Of a DNA stretch of 64,000 bases, positions 49,501 to 61,706 are shown piece after piece. The notes under the pieces were generated by a model, which searched no databases, had not been told where the DNA came from, and saw nothing but the letters and a program-made list of their open reading frames with translations. The translations under genes and the position numbers were made by a program. Source of the stretch: Oreocharis arfaki (Eukaryota; Chordata; Aves; Passeriformes; Paramythiidae); contig VZRR01010919.1 of NCBI GenBank assembly GCA_013398015.1, forward strand, positions 810,675 through 874,674. Direction: 5' to 3'. How positions within the stretch are numbered: the first letter of the stretch is position 1; each line of letters begins with the position of its first letter.

Positions 49501-52500
49501 AGCTGAGGTAAGAAAGTTTTGGGTGTGCAAATAGTCAGCGTTGCCTAAGCCATTAACCCTTAAGGATGTGTGGCTGTAGAGATGCCATGCTACAAGGGGT
49601 CTGTACTGGTGTGCTGTGCTGTTCCAAACTGTCTTTGGAATACTGTGGTCCATTTGCTGTGTATTTACCCTCTGTGGTAAATTGTGCAGTGCAGTGCGGA
49701 GGAGTTATCTTCAGGGGAAATCATTTTACTCCAGGTCAAAGTCAAATTTAAGTGAGTGGTGACAGGAGAAACTGCGGGTTCAGTCAGTAACCTCCTTGTC
49801 TCCCCGTTTCCATACAGGGAATGATTCATTGTGTGCCCATATTCTCTCTGTTTCTCAATTAAGAAGCTATGAATTGAAAACTGCCATTGACTTTTCACAA
49901 TACTGCAAGGTCCAGATCCCCTTGGGTTTTCATCCCTCCTGCAACTGAACACTCCAGCCTTCAAAAATTTGTTTTGGCTTTTGAAGTAGGGATGTCATAT
50001 CGTTTTACAGCAGTGAGTGTTTCTTTCCACTTGCAGCTATGTGGAAGTCACCACAGGGACCAAGATTGTTCAAGTGTTCAGCAAGAAAAGCTATATCACA
50101 TTCATAAATCTCTAAGTCGAATCTGAAATAAAAGTCATGCAGCAAACCGGAAAATGAATTTTATTTTAAATCGAAGCAGGGATCAGCAGATATAGCCTGG
50201 GATTTGGAAATGATTAAGTGTAAGATTCAGTTAAGAAGTTTCACCTCTCAAGAAAATATAAAGCAAACATTCTTATTCCTGACCTATAGATCTTTCCTGT
50301 GTTCAGAATAATAAAATGACTGATTCAATCACATATTGATGCAGAAGATCTTGGAGCATTTTTACTGAGACATGAGTTAAGAATAGATTTTGTGGTTTCG
50401 GCTTTTCTTTCCTGGTTAGATCATGTTTTAGTTTCAGCTCCTCTCCCCCTGAATTGTAAGTCCTACTGGTAGATGTTGAAATGTGCTGAAGGTTGTATTT
50501 CACCTTATCCTTGCTCACATCAATGGAAATCTTGCATAAATTGAGATTGTGGTCCTGAAGGTCCAAGTGTGCTCACTTTATTGCTTGTCTTTTAGACTCA
50601 TGGTCAGTAAAAAACTGAGATTCAGAAGGAAATGTATTGAGCAAAATATGTAAATCTGATGTCACAAGTGGATATAATTAGAAAACTAAATTTATGTTGT
50701 TTCTAATTGATTCAATTCAATATGTACTTGCAGTTTTTGGCTTGGAATCCTAGAAAGATTATCAAAGCCTACTTAATCCTGTCTTCTAGACACTCTTCCC
50801 TGCACCAACTATTAACCAGACTTTCCCTTCATTGTCTTGTCTTGTCACTCACTACTTGGTTTTGAGGTCTGGATCATGGGTTTCTCTACCATAGCCAAAA
50901 TGACTTGTAGATCTTTTCCAATTTTAAAAGCCACTCTGCTGGTAATGTTGTTGAATCTTGACTAATGGTACAGATAACTTCATCATATTTAGCTCCTATT
51001 TCTCTTTACTTTGTTGGACTAAGGAAATGACTGATACTAGGACTTAGCATAGCCTGTAGGATATAGTGAGGTGGTAGGAAAGGTATTCTGAACACTAACA
51101 TATAATCCTAAATAAACATATAATCCTTATTGTGCATGGATTATGTACCTGCACAAATTCCTTCGGACAATTTGAATTAAAAAAAGAAAACATGATGGAG
51201 AGTAACATTTGCCATTTCCAGGTGGTGATGCTCATACTTTTGATGTGAAACTTTGCTTCTTTCACTCCACAGAAGATTCTGATAGATTGGAGCACTCTCC
51301 TCAGTCTGCTGCAAAAGACAGAAATACACAACTTGACTATTAATCCCAGTTTCCATCTGCCACTGCAGAATTTCACTGACTAGCCCCTTCTCAGAAACAA
51401 AATGATAAGGAGGGAAGGTTATATTTGTATATTTGTATAACACACACAGACTGCATGGGGAAGCTTTTCACGTGGGGAGACTTTTTTTGGAAGTGGTGTC
51501 AAGGTCAGGCATTTTGACCTTTGAGAACGAGACAAGACCCCTTTCTGTTCATAGCATCCCTATGCTTTTTCAAAATTTCTTCATGATCTCTCTCCTGCCT
51601 TTACTTTTCCTTTTGTGATGAATTCTTATGACTGGAAACTGCATTTTATCTGCTGTTGTGCCCCACTGAAGGGAAGTACAGGTGAGTTTTTAGCTCCTAT
51701 TTCACCCAGATGCTTGGTGGGCAAAATTCTCCTTGCTTTGGTGTTTTCCTGTGAATTGGAGCAAGGGATGCTGCATTTGATATTATTTCCATTAAGCTTT
51801 GTGAGATTTCAGACAGAATCACTGAAGCAGTGATCTCTGACTCTGACGAAAACTTTTTCAAGTCAAAGCTCTCCCCAAGAGCACCATACATAGATTAGCA
51901 GATCTGTCAAAACTGGCTTTAAACCGTCATTGACCTTCCTAAAATTCACTTGTGTGTTATTTACCTTTCATTGACCTATTATAAGTGCATCTCCACTGAA
52001 CAATTTTACTAGATTCTGAAATTCAGGAAATAATGGTATCAGTTTTCTTGAGCCTCAACCTTACATCATGGGAATGTAGATTGGAAACTACTGCTGGTAT
52101 TCATGGGATCGAATGTTTTGTCTAGCTGGTTCGAAATAATTTACTGAAACATCAGTGTTTGGGTTTTTTTCTCCAAAATAAAAAGCTAATGTAGAGTAGT
52201 AGCATAGGGAAGGAAACCAAACAGAGATACTTGTTTTACCTTAATCTGAAAAGTAATAATACTAAAACATCCTGCTGCATCAATTCTGCTCTTAAGAGAC
52301 TTAAGCATCTGGACATGAAAGTGTGCTAGTCTTAAGATTTCTTAGTAGAATTTGGGTCCTGGAACTATGAGGATGTGAAAAAAATGTGCTTGCCTTAGCT
52401 TCATGATGAGTGAAGCATGTATTATTAATTAATGCTTGGGAATATAATGCTGTAATGATGTCTTGCAAAGATCAAAGGCCATGAATCTTTCAAGTTTCAG

Positions 52501-52815
52501 TTCACGTGAAATTTATACACATACTGAACTTTATCTGGAGAAGAAATGCCATGAAACTCAGTACTGAGGTTGGATAGGGAATTCCGAGAGTAATTCTGGA
52601 GACGATATTTCAAGACAAACTACTGTTTGGATTAAGAAGAAATATGAATATTATGTTAACCTTGGTTTGCAATGTCCTTCATCAAATTATCAATTTATTA
52701 CTTTTGCTGCTGGCAGTTTATTCTTTCATCTATACCCAGATACCTCAGGAGGAAAGCTGCTGAAATTGGATTGAGCAACCTGGTCTGAAATAAATTTGAC
52801 TCTCCACTCTGAATG
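40595..52815. other. unassigned stretch
   Basis: This 12-kb part has no transposon I can recognise. It holds a T/G-rich low-complexity patch at about 43140-43210. Open frames up to 110 codons (44675-45007) show no motif. The 62-codon frame at 42831-43019 is the most protein-like and is described under findings. Confidence 0.45.
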
Positions 52816-52817
52816 GC

Positions 52818-52882
52818 AGGTTACACTAGAGGATATCCTGAAATCCCTTCCAACCTGAATTATTCTACCGTTCTGTGTTATA
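52818..52882 (+). mobile_element. CR1 LINE 3'-end fragment
   Basis: GAGGATATCCTGAAATCCCT, then TCCAACCTGAATTATTCTAC and CGTTCTGTGTTAT form a short diverged CR1 tail, close in type to the one at 9.4 kb. Confidence 0.6.
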
Positions 52883-52884
52883 CT

Positions 52885-55800
52885 GATGAGAGACCAGAAC
52901 AGGGCCCAAGTAACTGAGGACGTATTTGAAATTTCAGATGTACTGGAAATGCAAACAGCTGCCACAATACAGGAAGAAGTAAAATTTTACCTTCTAGCAT
53001 TAACTGACTTGAATAAAAATCTCCTGCTTTTCTAAGAAAACAAAAGAGGAGAAACAGATGGGAGTGAATTAGGAAGAGAAAAATCTATTATTGTGATGCT
53101 TTAATCCATTTAAATATGTGAGCCTGAAAATGTAGTAATGAAAGTTCAGGGACTTTATTTTAGGAGGAATTAAGTGCTAGCAGGTATTTTCTGAGGGTCA
53201 AGGTTACACTTGCCTGAAGAACGACAGCAGGGCAGTCAGCTCTGGAGTGTTGCATCAGTGATTCTGCACACCACAGCCTAGGCCAGAGCTGCCGAAATGT
53301 GTTCTCATGACTGGGAGTTCAGCTGCTCTCTCTAGGACACAGGTAAGTTTCAGCTGTGGTTTCATGTCTCAACCTCTTTTTCTCCTCCTTCTTTCCTCTT
53401 GACTGGTACTGATGCCATAGCTTAGCAAGAGGTAATTCCAGTATTTTCTTTGCTCAGCCTGACTGACTCACTCCTCGGTCAGCAGTCATCAGCACCTGTG
53501 CTTTGTGCCCTGAACTGAATGACCTTTTCCGCCTACTCACGACAAATACTTTTTTTTCCTCAGCAGAGACAGGCACTTTCTTCACCAAGAGTGAACATGT
53601 CAGTTCAAAGCTAAGTGGGAAAACTGAATTCTGGCATCCTAGTTCCAGCAGGGAGCCTTAATCTATACGCCAGCAAGTCGCGTGGCATTACAACAAATTT
53701 TTATTCAATCAAAAATGAATAGTTGCCATAGTTACCAGAAAATCACAAGATGCTATACAAAACTGGGAAATAAAAGCATTATCATTAAAGGACACAATTG
53801 CCAATGAATAAGAACCGCCCTTTCCTTTTGTTTTAGCCAACTGTGTGATGACATCATGCCAGTTGCTATTATATGCAATGCAAAATCTGACAGAATACTG
53901 AGCCCTTTTTGGAGTGAGCACATAAACATATAGCTAGTGCATTTCCAAGTATGCCTCAGATATATATCATTGGAATCTTTGTCATTTGGAACAGAACTGG
54001 TGCCTTTACTCTCATACAAGAGAAGGTTTTCTTTCTATCGGGGAAAATATATCTGGTTTTCATTATTTATTTTTAAAGCAGGAAAAGAAAATTTTTTAAA
54101 ATTCTGGTAGACACATTTCGGCTTTGCAACCTCTCTTGATACACTACATAAATGGCTTGACTTAGCTGAGAATTGCACTGCTGCCAAAATTGGTGAATCC
54201 TGAATTTAGCTGAACTTTGGCAATCTAGTTAAAGCAATTGGCATGCTTCTACTAGATTGTGTTGATGGGAACCAGATATCTGTATATGGTCATCTATGCT
54301 TCTATGGCTTCTTTCTACAGTGCATGAGTGACCTGGATTTGGGTGGTCGAACTTATTGGAGAGTCTACTGCTGGAGTTATGAAAATATTTCTGTAGGCAG
54401 AAAGAAAGAAAAAGCTTAGGGATGCTCCTTTTGGTGATTATCTAAGATGATAATAACTACAAAGAGAATGCAATTCTCATTGCACAGAACTGGTCAGGAG
54501 TATGGTTTCATATAGCGTGGTTTATCACAGACCTGTACATTTCATATCATTGTGATCACTGGCAAGGACTCTGTAAATGGTTGTACCTGACAACCATCAT
54601 AGGAATAAAATAAACGCAAATATAAATCAATAGAAACAAAGTAAATATCATGAACACTGGCAGCTTAAATATAAAATACTGCTCTGCAAGTCAAGGAGAA
54701 GTGAGAAAAAGCTTGCTAAGGGAACAAAACTAGAACAAAATCATTTTTCTGGTGTATTTGGAAAAGAAGCCTATCAGACAGCCTGTACTGTGGCAGCCAG
54801 ATTACAGAAGGAGCACTCAAAGAGCATGAGGCCATTTCAGGGAAGCTCCATGAGTTTTATGCATTGACCTTCATTGTGGAAGAAGCAAAAAGATTCTCAC
54901 CTTGTAAGGCTCTAACAGAGGGAAAAATGGAGTCAGCATAGGCTATGTTTAAAACACCCTGACTGTAGAAGATGTGGTACAATTAGATGGAAGAAACCCC
55001 CCAGAATAATCAGATTGGTTAATATTCACATACTAATTCAAACGCAACTTAAGCGTGAAGCACCTTGCACTTGTAAGCACCCTTTGGAATAGTCCTGGGA
55101 TCCAGAGTCAGGAGAATGGCGACTCTTATATCCTAAATTAAAAATTATTGGTGGGAGCAAAGTGGGCAAGCATAGGCTGGCCGTTCTGAATCCTGTCCTG
55201 GGCAGATCAGCAGAAGATTTGGTGAAGGGCAGATTTCAGCACAGCTCTGTTGGCAGAGGTTGTGCCTTTTTATGGCTTCTTGAAGAGCTTTCAGAGCAGA
55301 CTCAAGCATGTCAGTGGGATGATTTGGTCTGCTAAAATAATGTGCTGAAGTTTCCAAAAGGCAAACATTCTCCTAGAGCTTTTAAGGCATTGGTGGGGCA
55401 AGAGGAAAGATCATAACATGGGTGAGTCATTGGCTGAAAGACAAACTGATGATTGACTTGATCAGAGAGAGTGAGAAAGGGTGCAGGTGACACTGTGTTA
55501 TTCAAGGTACTGAGGGGGTCAGTGTCAGGCAGCACACTCATAGAAGGGCTTTACAAGGTCCAGGTATGAATGAAATGTTAGGCAAAATCTAATACAGATA
55601 ATGTAAATTGATCCACTGGGAAAAACAGTCTAAGCTTTGCATTAATATGGTAGGCTGTGAGCCTGCCATCTCCCAGCATTTTCCAGTCTGTTTATCTTAG
55701 GTTTTGGCAGATTTAAGTGGGATCCATACCTGTTTGTAATGAAGGACAGAAAGCAAATCGCTTTCCATATGCGCATTTCATGAGAAGGAGATAATTTTCT

Positions 55801-58800
55801 TATTCAGATTGTAGTAATTTCTGAATGAGAGAGGAAGGTCTTGAATTGTACTGTAACCTGTTCCATTAAAGGGGTAGCACAGGAGTTTCCTTTTTTAGAT
55901 CACTTCACAGCATGCAGCAAGGGAGCAATTTCATTGCCTTCCCAATACAATCTGGGCTTGACTGTGTATATGGGCTTCTTAATTAGCCCTCCCCCTCCCC
56001 CGCACACATATTTATGCAGGGAAATTTATTAAAGAAAATGCACTTTTGGGTACATATCCAAGTTTTGTGTGTAAAATTGTATTAGATGTGAAAGAAAGCA
56101 GAACCATTTCAAATTATTATGTCACCCAGATAGGAAAGAAAACAACATGATGTAGAAAAAACAAATGATTGAATATTCATGAGAATAAAACCTATTTAAA
56201 CCAAAGTTGTTACAGCCAACCATTTATAAGCAATCCACAGGTTGAAATTTGTGAGCCATATATATTTGATAAACATCCAGAAATAGTAAACAATGAAGTA
56301 AAAGCCAGTCAAATAGCAGGCTAACTAACAGCAGTGAAAAAAACCCCAACATTTAACAGTGCTTTTGTTTCCTGAAATTGTCTGTGCTGCTTTAATATAT
56401 CACAGGACTAGAATATTACCTGCAACAGAGCCTTGTTAAATAAATATGGGCTCTCATTCTGGAATCCAAATTTCTGATGCCCCTGGGAGTTGATGGTGTT
56501 GGCAGGTAACTGTACCACTGGTTATTATAGCAAAAAATAGTCCTGCTCATGGCTGATACTGGGTTCTGGGGACATATGTGACTCATTTGGAGACATAATC
56601 CAGCACCTCACATTAATTCCTTTCTTGGCACTGCAGTTCTGTCTGAGTGAATTTCGTTCTTATTCTGTAAATCATTAAGAAATCCCGTCTGTCTCCTATA
56701 GAAAAAGAACATGACACAGCAAGAAAACCAATCTACATAGAAGCTGTGATTGTGTATGCTCACGTAGGAGAATCAAGGCTAGAACAGAAATTGCTTGCTT
56801 AATTTGTTGGGGTATAATCTTCTCTCTAGCACTTAGCTCCTTGTAAATGCCTTGTGCCTTTCATGTGGCTTAGGAGCTTGCATGGATGGTCATTATCCCT
56901 CGCATTTCCAGCATGTTAACTATGTGCCTGTGGCGCCGGTACATTAGAGCACTACCTGCAAAATAGAGGCAAATTTGTAATGGGAATAATAATTTAATAT
57001 CAGAAAATGGTGGCAATAGGAAGATGGATGTAATGATAGTAAATGGCACATAGTCACAGAAATTACGCATTCTTCTTATTCTGAATTATTTGACTGGAAA
57101 CAACTGTAATTTCATGTCACCTTAGGCTTGCTTGGAAAAGTTAAAATCTTTAACAGAAGGCTGTAAATATTGCCAGAGTAGACAGATGTTGCTTTAAGCT
57201 GTCCTCCTTACAAATATAAAGATGTCCATTTGGTCAGGGATCAGAGACAATGCAGTGTAACTGCTCTTCTAGCCAGGAGCCCGAGGGAGGGGAGTGTGAA
57301 TGCTTACAATGACTAACTGTGCAAGTCCAGGCCATACTGGAAAAAAAAATCGTTATTGACTGAAAAATATATGTGATGGTGTAAATTTTTTTAACAATGT
57401 TTCAAAAATACAGAAGACAAATTTGTCTAATCGTACATTATCTGCAGACATGTTACATCTAGCTCTTTGCAAAGAGTATAACATTGTTGCAAAGTGGTGG
57501 GATAGTATTATGATCATTATCTGACAAGCCACTGAAGCCAATTAACTGCAAAGTTTCTTAAAGTGCATTGTGTACACAAATTGCGCAAAAGTAAACTTCT
57601 GCATATAGTGTTTTCAGTTATGATTTTCCAAAAATAGTGACTAGATAAAATTATCTTTGGTTATGAGGACTGACTGTAGATGCCAAGCGACTGTAACTGA
57701 TTATTGCAATCTCGCACTACTTACAGATCTTGGAAGGAAAAGCTCTCAGCTCTTTCCAGTGCAGAGCATCTTGGGGACAGCAGCTGAAAAAAATGAAGCA
57801 GTAAACCCCATTGTTTGCATCTGAAATTCATTATTTTTCCTTAATAAGGTATTTTTTAATTATGACTGTTTCCATCTTTAAGGATAGCAGTGAATTTCCT
57901 AAAGGCAAAAATACTCTATATTTATTTGTAGAAACTCTGTCTTTTATCAGTGTAAGGAACAGAAAGAGCATCAGACTCATTGGATCTTGAGATTGCCTTA
58001 GGAAAAAGGACAAATAGACCCAGTGCAGGTGTTTGAAAACATAAAAATGTGGGTTTGTATCAGAAGAAAGTTAAAAGCCATACTGATATTCCAGAGTGTA
58101 CACTTTCTAATTGATGAATGTGTGTTGATATAATGAGGTAAACTGTAGAACATCAAATGCTCTTACAAAGTCAATTTAATTGCATGAATTTTTTTAAAGA
58201 TCTCCATGCTAAAATAAGAACCATTATTTCAGTAAATTTCATTCAATTTTAGTGTGTCTTCGTCTATGCAAGCAAACTGTTAAAGAAGTGTTCTTTATCT
58301 GGTTGTAGAGCTTATTTATACCTGAGATCTTTTATGTTGTATAATTCTAAAGAAATTGTTGGATGAGTGATATGAAATATCCAATAATATTTTCACTTTT
58401 TTTCCCAGCATCTTGATTTTTGACTCTTTTGTTTCTTGAGTTGTTCTGCTTTCTAAGAGTCATCAGATGTTTCCTTTCTTGCCCAAAGAGGAGAAGTCCA
58501 GACTAGGGACATACAAATAACTTTTTGTCTTTGTTTAGAAATGGTATTCCCCAATCTAGTGTTCCCACTGAAACACTCCAAGCTGTGTGTTGCTCGCTCA
58601 CTTCCCCCTTCCCTTCCCTCTGTGGCAGGCTGGAGAGGAGATTTAGAGGCACAAAAGTTAAAGATCAAGGGTTTGAGATAAGAGCAATTTACAGGAAGCG
58701 TCAATGAAATAAGTAATGAACAGTAACAGCAAGAACATTAAGAACAGAGTGTACAAGAGAGGTGAACATTTCCCATTCAAATGGTCACCATGCAAAGCCC

Positions 58801-59060
58801 TGTCCTTAGCAATAATCAGTATTAATACATATAAATTTGTTTAATGAAACTTGTAGTAGAAAATAGCAGACAGTGGGGATTTTGTTAACTGACGTTCTCT
58901 TGAAGTATGTGAATATTTTTGTATGTCATATAACAGGCACATAGTTAATATAATTCTAAGTAAGAAGAGACACTAGTGAAAAATAAAATCAAAATATTGA
59001 ACAATCTCCTTTGTTAACAATTTTATCTTGGCATGTAGTTTTTCCTATTCATGCAGATAA
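52885..59060. other. unassigned stretch
   Basis: No gene or transposon was recognised. A pyrimidine-rich CTTCCCCCTTCCCTTCCCTC run is at about 58600-58620. An exon-like 66-nt segment at 53277-53342 is discussed under findings. Confidence 0.45.
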
Positions 59061-59078
59061 AATATGTGCCTCAAGGAC

Positions 59079-59195
59079 TGCATCCTGTGGCAGAGTGACC
59101 CACATTCCAGCAGTTTGTGGAGAACTGTTGCCTGAAGGATGGACTCACATTGAAGGAGTTCATGGAGAACTGACTTCAATGGGAGGGACCCCACC
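59079..59195 (+). repeat. about three diverged ~45-bp repeats inside the LTR
   Basis: Unit starts are CTGCATCCTGTGGCAGAG, CTGTTGCCTGAAGGATGG and CTGACTTCAATGGGAGGG. The first two units run on through a CAC-containing core to a GGAGAA end. Spacing is about 45-47 bp. They are family-specific LTR repeats, not a free minisatellite. Confidence 0.7.
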
Positions 59196-59387
59196 GGGCA
59201 GCAGGGGAAGGACTCTTCTTCCTGAGCAGTGTCAGAAACAACGTGTGGTGAACTGACCATAACACCCATTCCCTGTCTCTCTGTATCTCTGAGGTGGAGG
59301 AGGTAGAATGGGAAGGAAGGACAGGTAGGGGGAAAGTATTTTTTAGATTTATTTTACTTCTCATTATCCTGCTCTGATTTTGTTGGT

Positions 59388-59393
59388 AATAAA
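59388..59393 (+). promoter_or_regulatory. LTR polyadenylation signal (AATAAA)
   Basis: A canonical hexamer in the R region of the truncated LTR, in the position expected for a plus-strand element. Confidence 0.5.
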
Positions 59394-60789
59394 TTCAATT
59401 AATATCTCCAATCTGAATCTGTTTTGCCTGTGACAGTATTTTTGCTGAGTGATATCTCTCAGACCTTATCTCAACCCATGAACGTTTGTTACATTCTCTC
59501 TCCCTTGTCCTGACGAGAAGGGGAGTAATAGAGCGGCTTTGGTGGGTGTCTGGCATCCAGCCAGGGTCAGCCCACTCAAACATCAATGACATTTTGGAAA
59601 CTCACGGTCGCAGGCACCCTGTACTACCAATTCTGCACGTGTGACTAATGGAAATGGATTGGATTGGTGTGCAAGCTAACAAAATAAGTCACTTGATTAC
59701 TCATGCTCGTGAGTGTAGATATGGAAGAATGACGATATAGAAAAGTGCAGATGTCAAACAATGCATAATTAAAATGATTGATTCATGATCAGGGCACTGT
59801 TTTTACTCCCTGCCCTGAGGAATCCTTCCCCAAGTACTACTGATTCTCAGTTCAGGCTTTGACTTCTTTGCACAGCTCTGTTGCTCTAATATCTAGAAAG
59901 GCAGGGGCTGCCATTGCATGGGGATTGCATACCAAGGAAACATCTTGCATTGGGTCAAAGGGCGTCACATCTATAGGATCACCTTTGTTTCTATTACAGT
60001 GCCCACAGACAGTTTCACTGTCTCCAATATTTCTATGGAAAGAGCACGGGTCTGCCATTCAGCCTACCCAGAGTGGTGATATAAAACTAATTAATTATCC
60101 TGCTAAGATGAAAACAAATGAGGAAGAGTGAAAGCATATGCAGACAGAAGCATAAATTAAGTTTCGTCTTTTTGCATACTGATGCATATATTTTTGTAAG
60201 GGCAGAAGTCACAAATACTCTGTTTTAATTAATATTGTGCTCCAGTGAATTAGAAATAAATCCCCCAGAAAGCCCGGGGGGCCAGTGGGTGACCCTTCTG
60301 CAAAGGTGAGTTGAACTCGCAGAACTACTGATCACACTCCTGGGGAACTGGGAGACTGCTGGGGGACCACTGTGCCTTTGGAGTTTTAAGAATCCACCTC
60401 TTGACATCCTGAAGGTATTTTGTTGCCTGTAGATTTCTATAAAATAATAGAGGTTTTTCTCTGGGGTAATGCTAGATTAATTCTAGAAGCACAAAACCGA
60501 AAAGGTGAACAGTTGTTTTTGCAAAGGCTAGAAAAGAAACAGCAGCCTTCTGAAAAATCCAGGAATACAAAATTACAATTAGTATAATAAATACAGGTTA
60601 CTTATCTTGCTGGCTGATAAGTATCTACTTATTGGCTTCCTGCTGGCCCATTTGAGGGCTGCCTTGCTGCTGTGCTGATTTAATTCCTTTATGGAAAGGT
60701 TTGAATGTCCTTTTGTTTTAATGTCACCTTGCTGCATGACTGACCAAAAGAAGATATCTGGTGAAACTGAGGATATGAGAACCTAGGTT

Positions 60790-60813
60790 CACATTACTAG
60801 CCTTAGTAATGTG
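60790..60813. repeat. 10-bp perfect inverted repeat, 4-nt loop
   Basis: CACATTACTA (60790-60799), loop GCCT, then TAGTAATGTG (60804-60813). The arms are exact reverse complements. Confidence 0.88.
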
Positions 60814-61162
60814 TTTTGTACACAGTGTGACTTTGAAAATGACAATTTATAAAATGTAAGATTATCTTTTGGGCTATGATTTGTGGGATATTTCCAAGTA
60901 GGAAAACACAGCAGAGACAATTTTTTGAATACAGACAGTATTATTGACTACTGTGCAACAAACACCTGGTGGTCTGTGATTTCCACTGTGGCATTTACTG
61001 CCATCTTGATGGAAGTTGCATCCCAATTTTCAAAATACGTATTTTTTGTCTTGTAAAGCAGACTTCACAGGAATGCATTTACTATTTTTTAAATCCTTTA
61101 ATAGCAGATATATCTAGTCAAGGATAAAAAAATCTCTTAAGTATATGACAGTTTGTTTTATT

Positions 61163-61218
61163 CATTCACAATAGTATATTGTGAATGTACACTCATTTGC
61201 TTGTACAAATGAGAGTAC
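61163..61218. repeat. two adjacent hairpins sharing one base
   Basis: Hairpin one is CATTCACAATA (61163-61173), loop GTA, TATTGTGAATG (61177-61187), with perfect 11-bp arms. Hairpin two is GTACACTCATTTG (61187-61199), loop CTTGTA, CAAATGAGAGTAC (61206-61218), with 12 of 13 pairs matching. The second starts on the last base of the first, so the 56-nt block can fold as two stem-loops back to back. Confidence 0.88.
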
Positions 61219-61662
61219 AATGTGTATTCCAGGAGCTTTGGAGATATTTTGTCTGCTGAAACTATATGCAATTAAATAAAAACAATTTAAACAAGTAGAG
61301 TAATTTCCACTTAATTGTATTTCTGAAAGTATTTTAAAATAATCTAGTTATGACTAACGTGCTGAACATATTTTGTAAATGTTTTATGAATTTTTTTTCT
61401 CTGAAATGATTGTGAAGTACATAATTAGGTGTAATGTATACCAACAGGCACGATATAACTGCTGAATGTTAAATAATTTCTCATTTTTAGTTACACTTTT
61501 GGCATTTAATTGACCTTTCGAAAAAGAAACAGCGCATGCATAAATATACTTAAAGTGTAGTTCTTGAAAGAAGGATTTTTCTCAGCCTTGATTGAGTTTA
61601 GAAATACAAAGTCAGCAAATTTTTGTTTCCTTTTATGTTTTAGCTAATTAATGGTAGTGTTT

Positions 61663-61706
61663 GGGTGATTTTTTCTTTTTTTTTTCTTTTTTTTTTTCTT
61701 TTTTCC
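61663..61706. repeat. T-rich low-complexity tract
   Basis: A run of T with single C interruptions, ending in CCCC. No polyadenylation hexamer in the right orientation was seen next to it, so there is no sign that it marks a retrocopy. Confidence 0.85.

Larger units (their letters stand above)
59065..59578 (+). mobile_element. 3' part of an avian ERV LTR, 5'-truncated
   Basis: From about 59275 on, the sequence follows an LTR type I know from bird genomes: a TCTGAGGTGGAGGAGGTAGA block, CTCATTATCCTGCTCTGATT, an AATAAA polyadenylation signal at 59388-59393, CCTTATCTCAACCCATGAAC, then GAGCGGCTTTGGTGGGTGTC. The end is a CATCCAGCCAGGGTCAGCCC block finishing near CCCACTCA at 59578, the expected CA terminus. 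Upstream (59079-59195) are about three diverged copies of a ~45-bp unit, a feature of this LTR type. The U3 promoter half is missing, so the copy is truncated and no target duplication can be checked. An 81-codon frame at 59011-59256 runs through the repeats and is not a gene. Confidence 0.82.
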
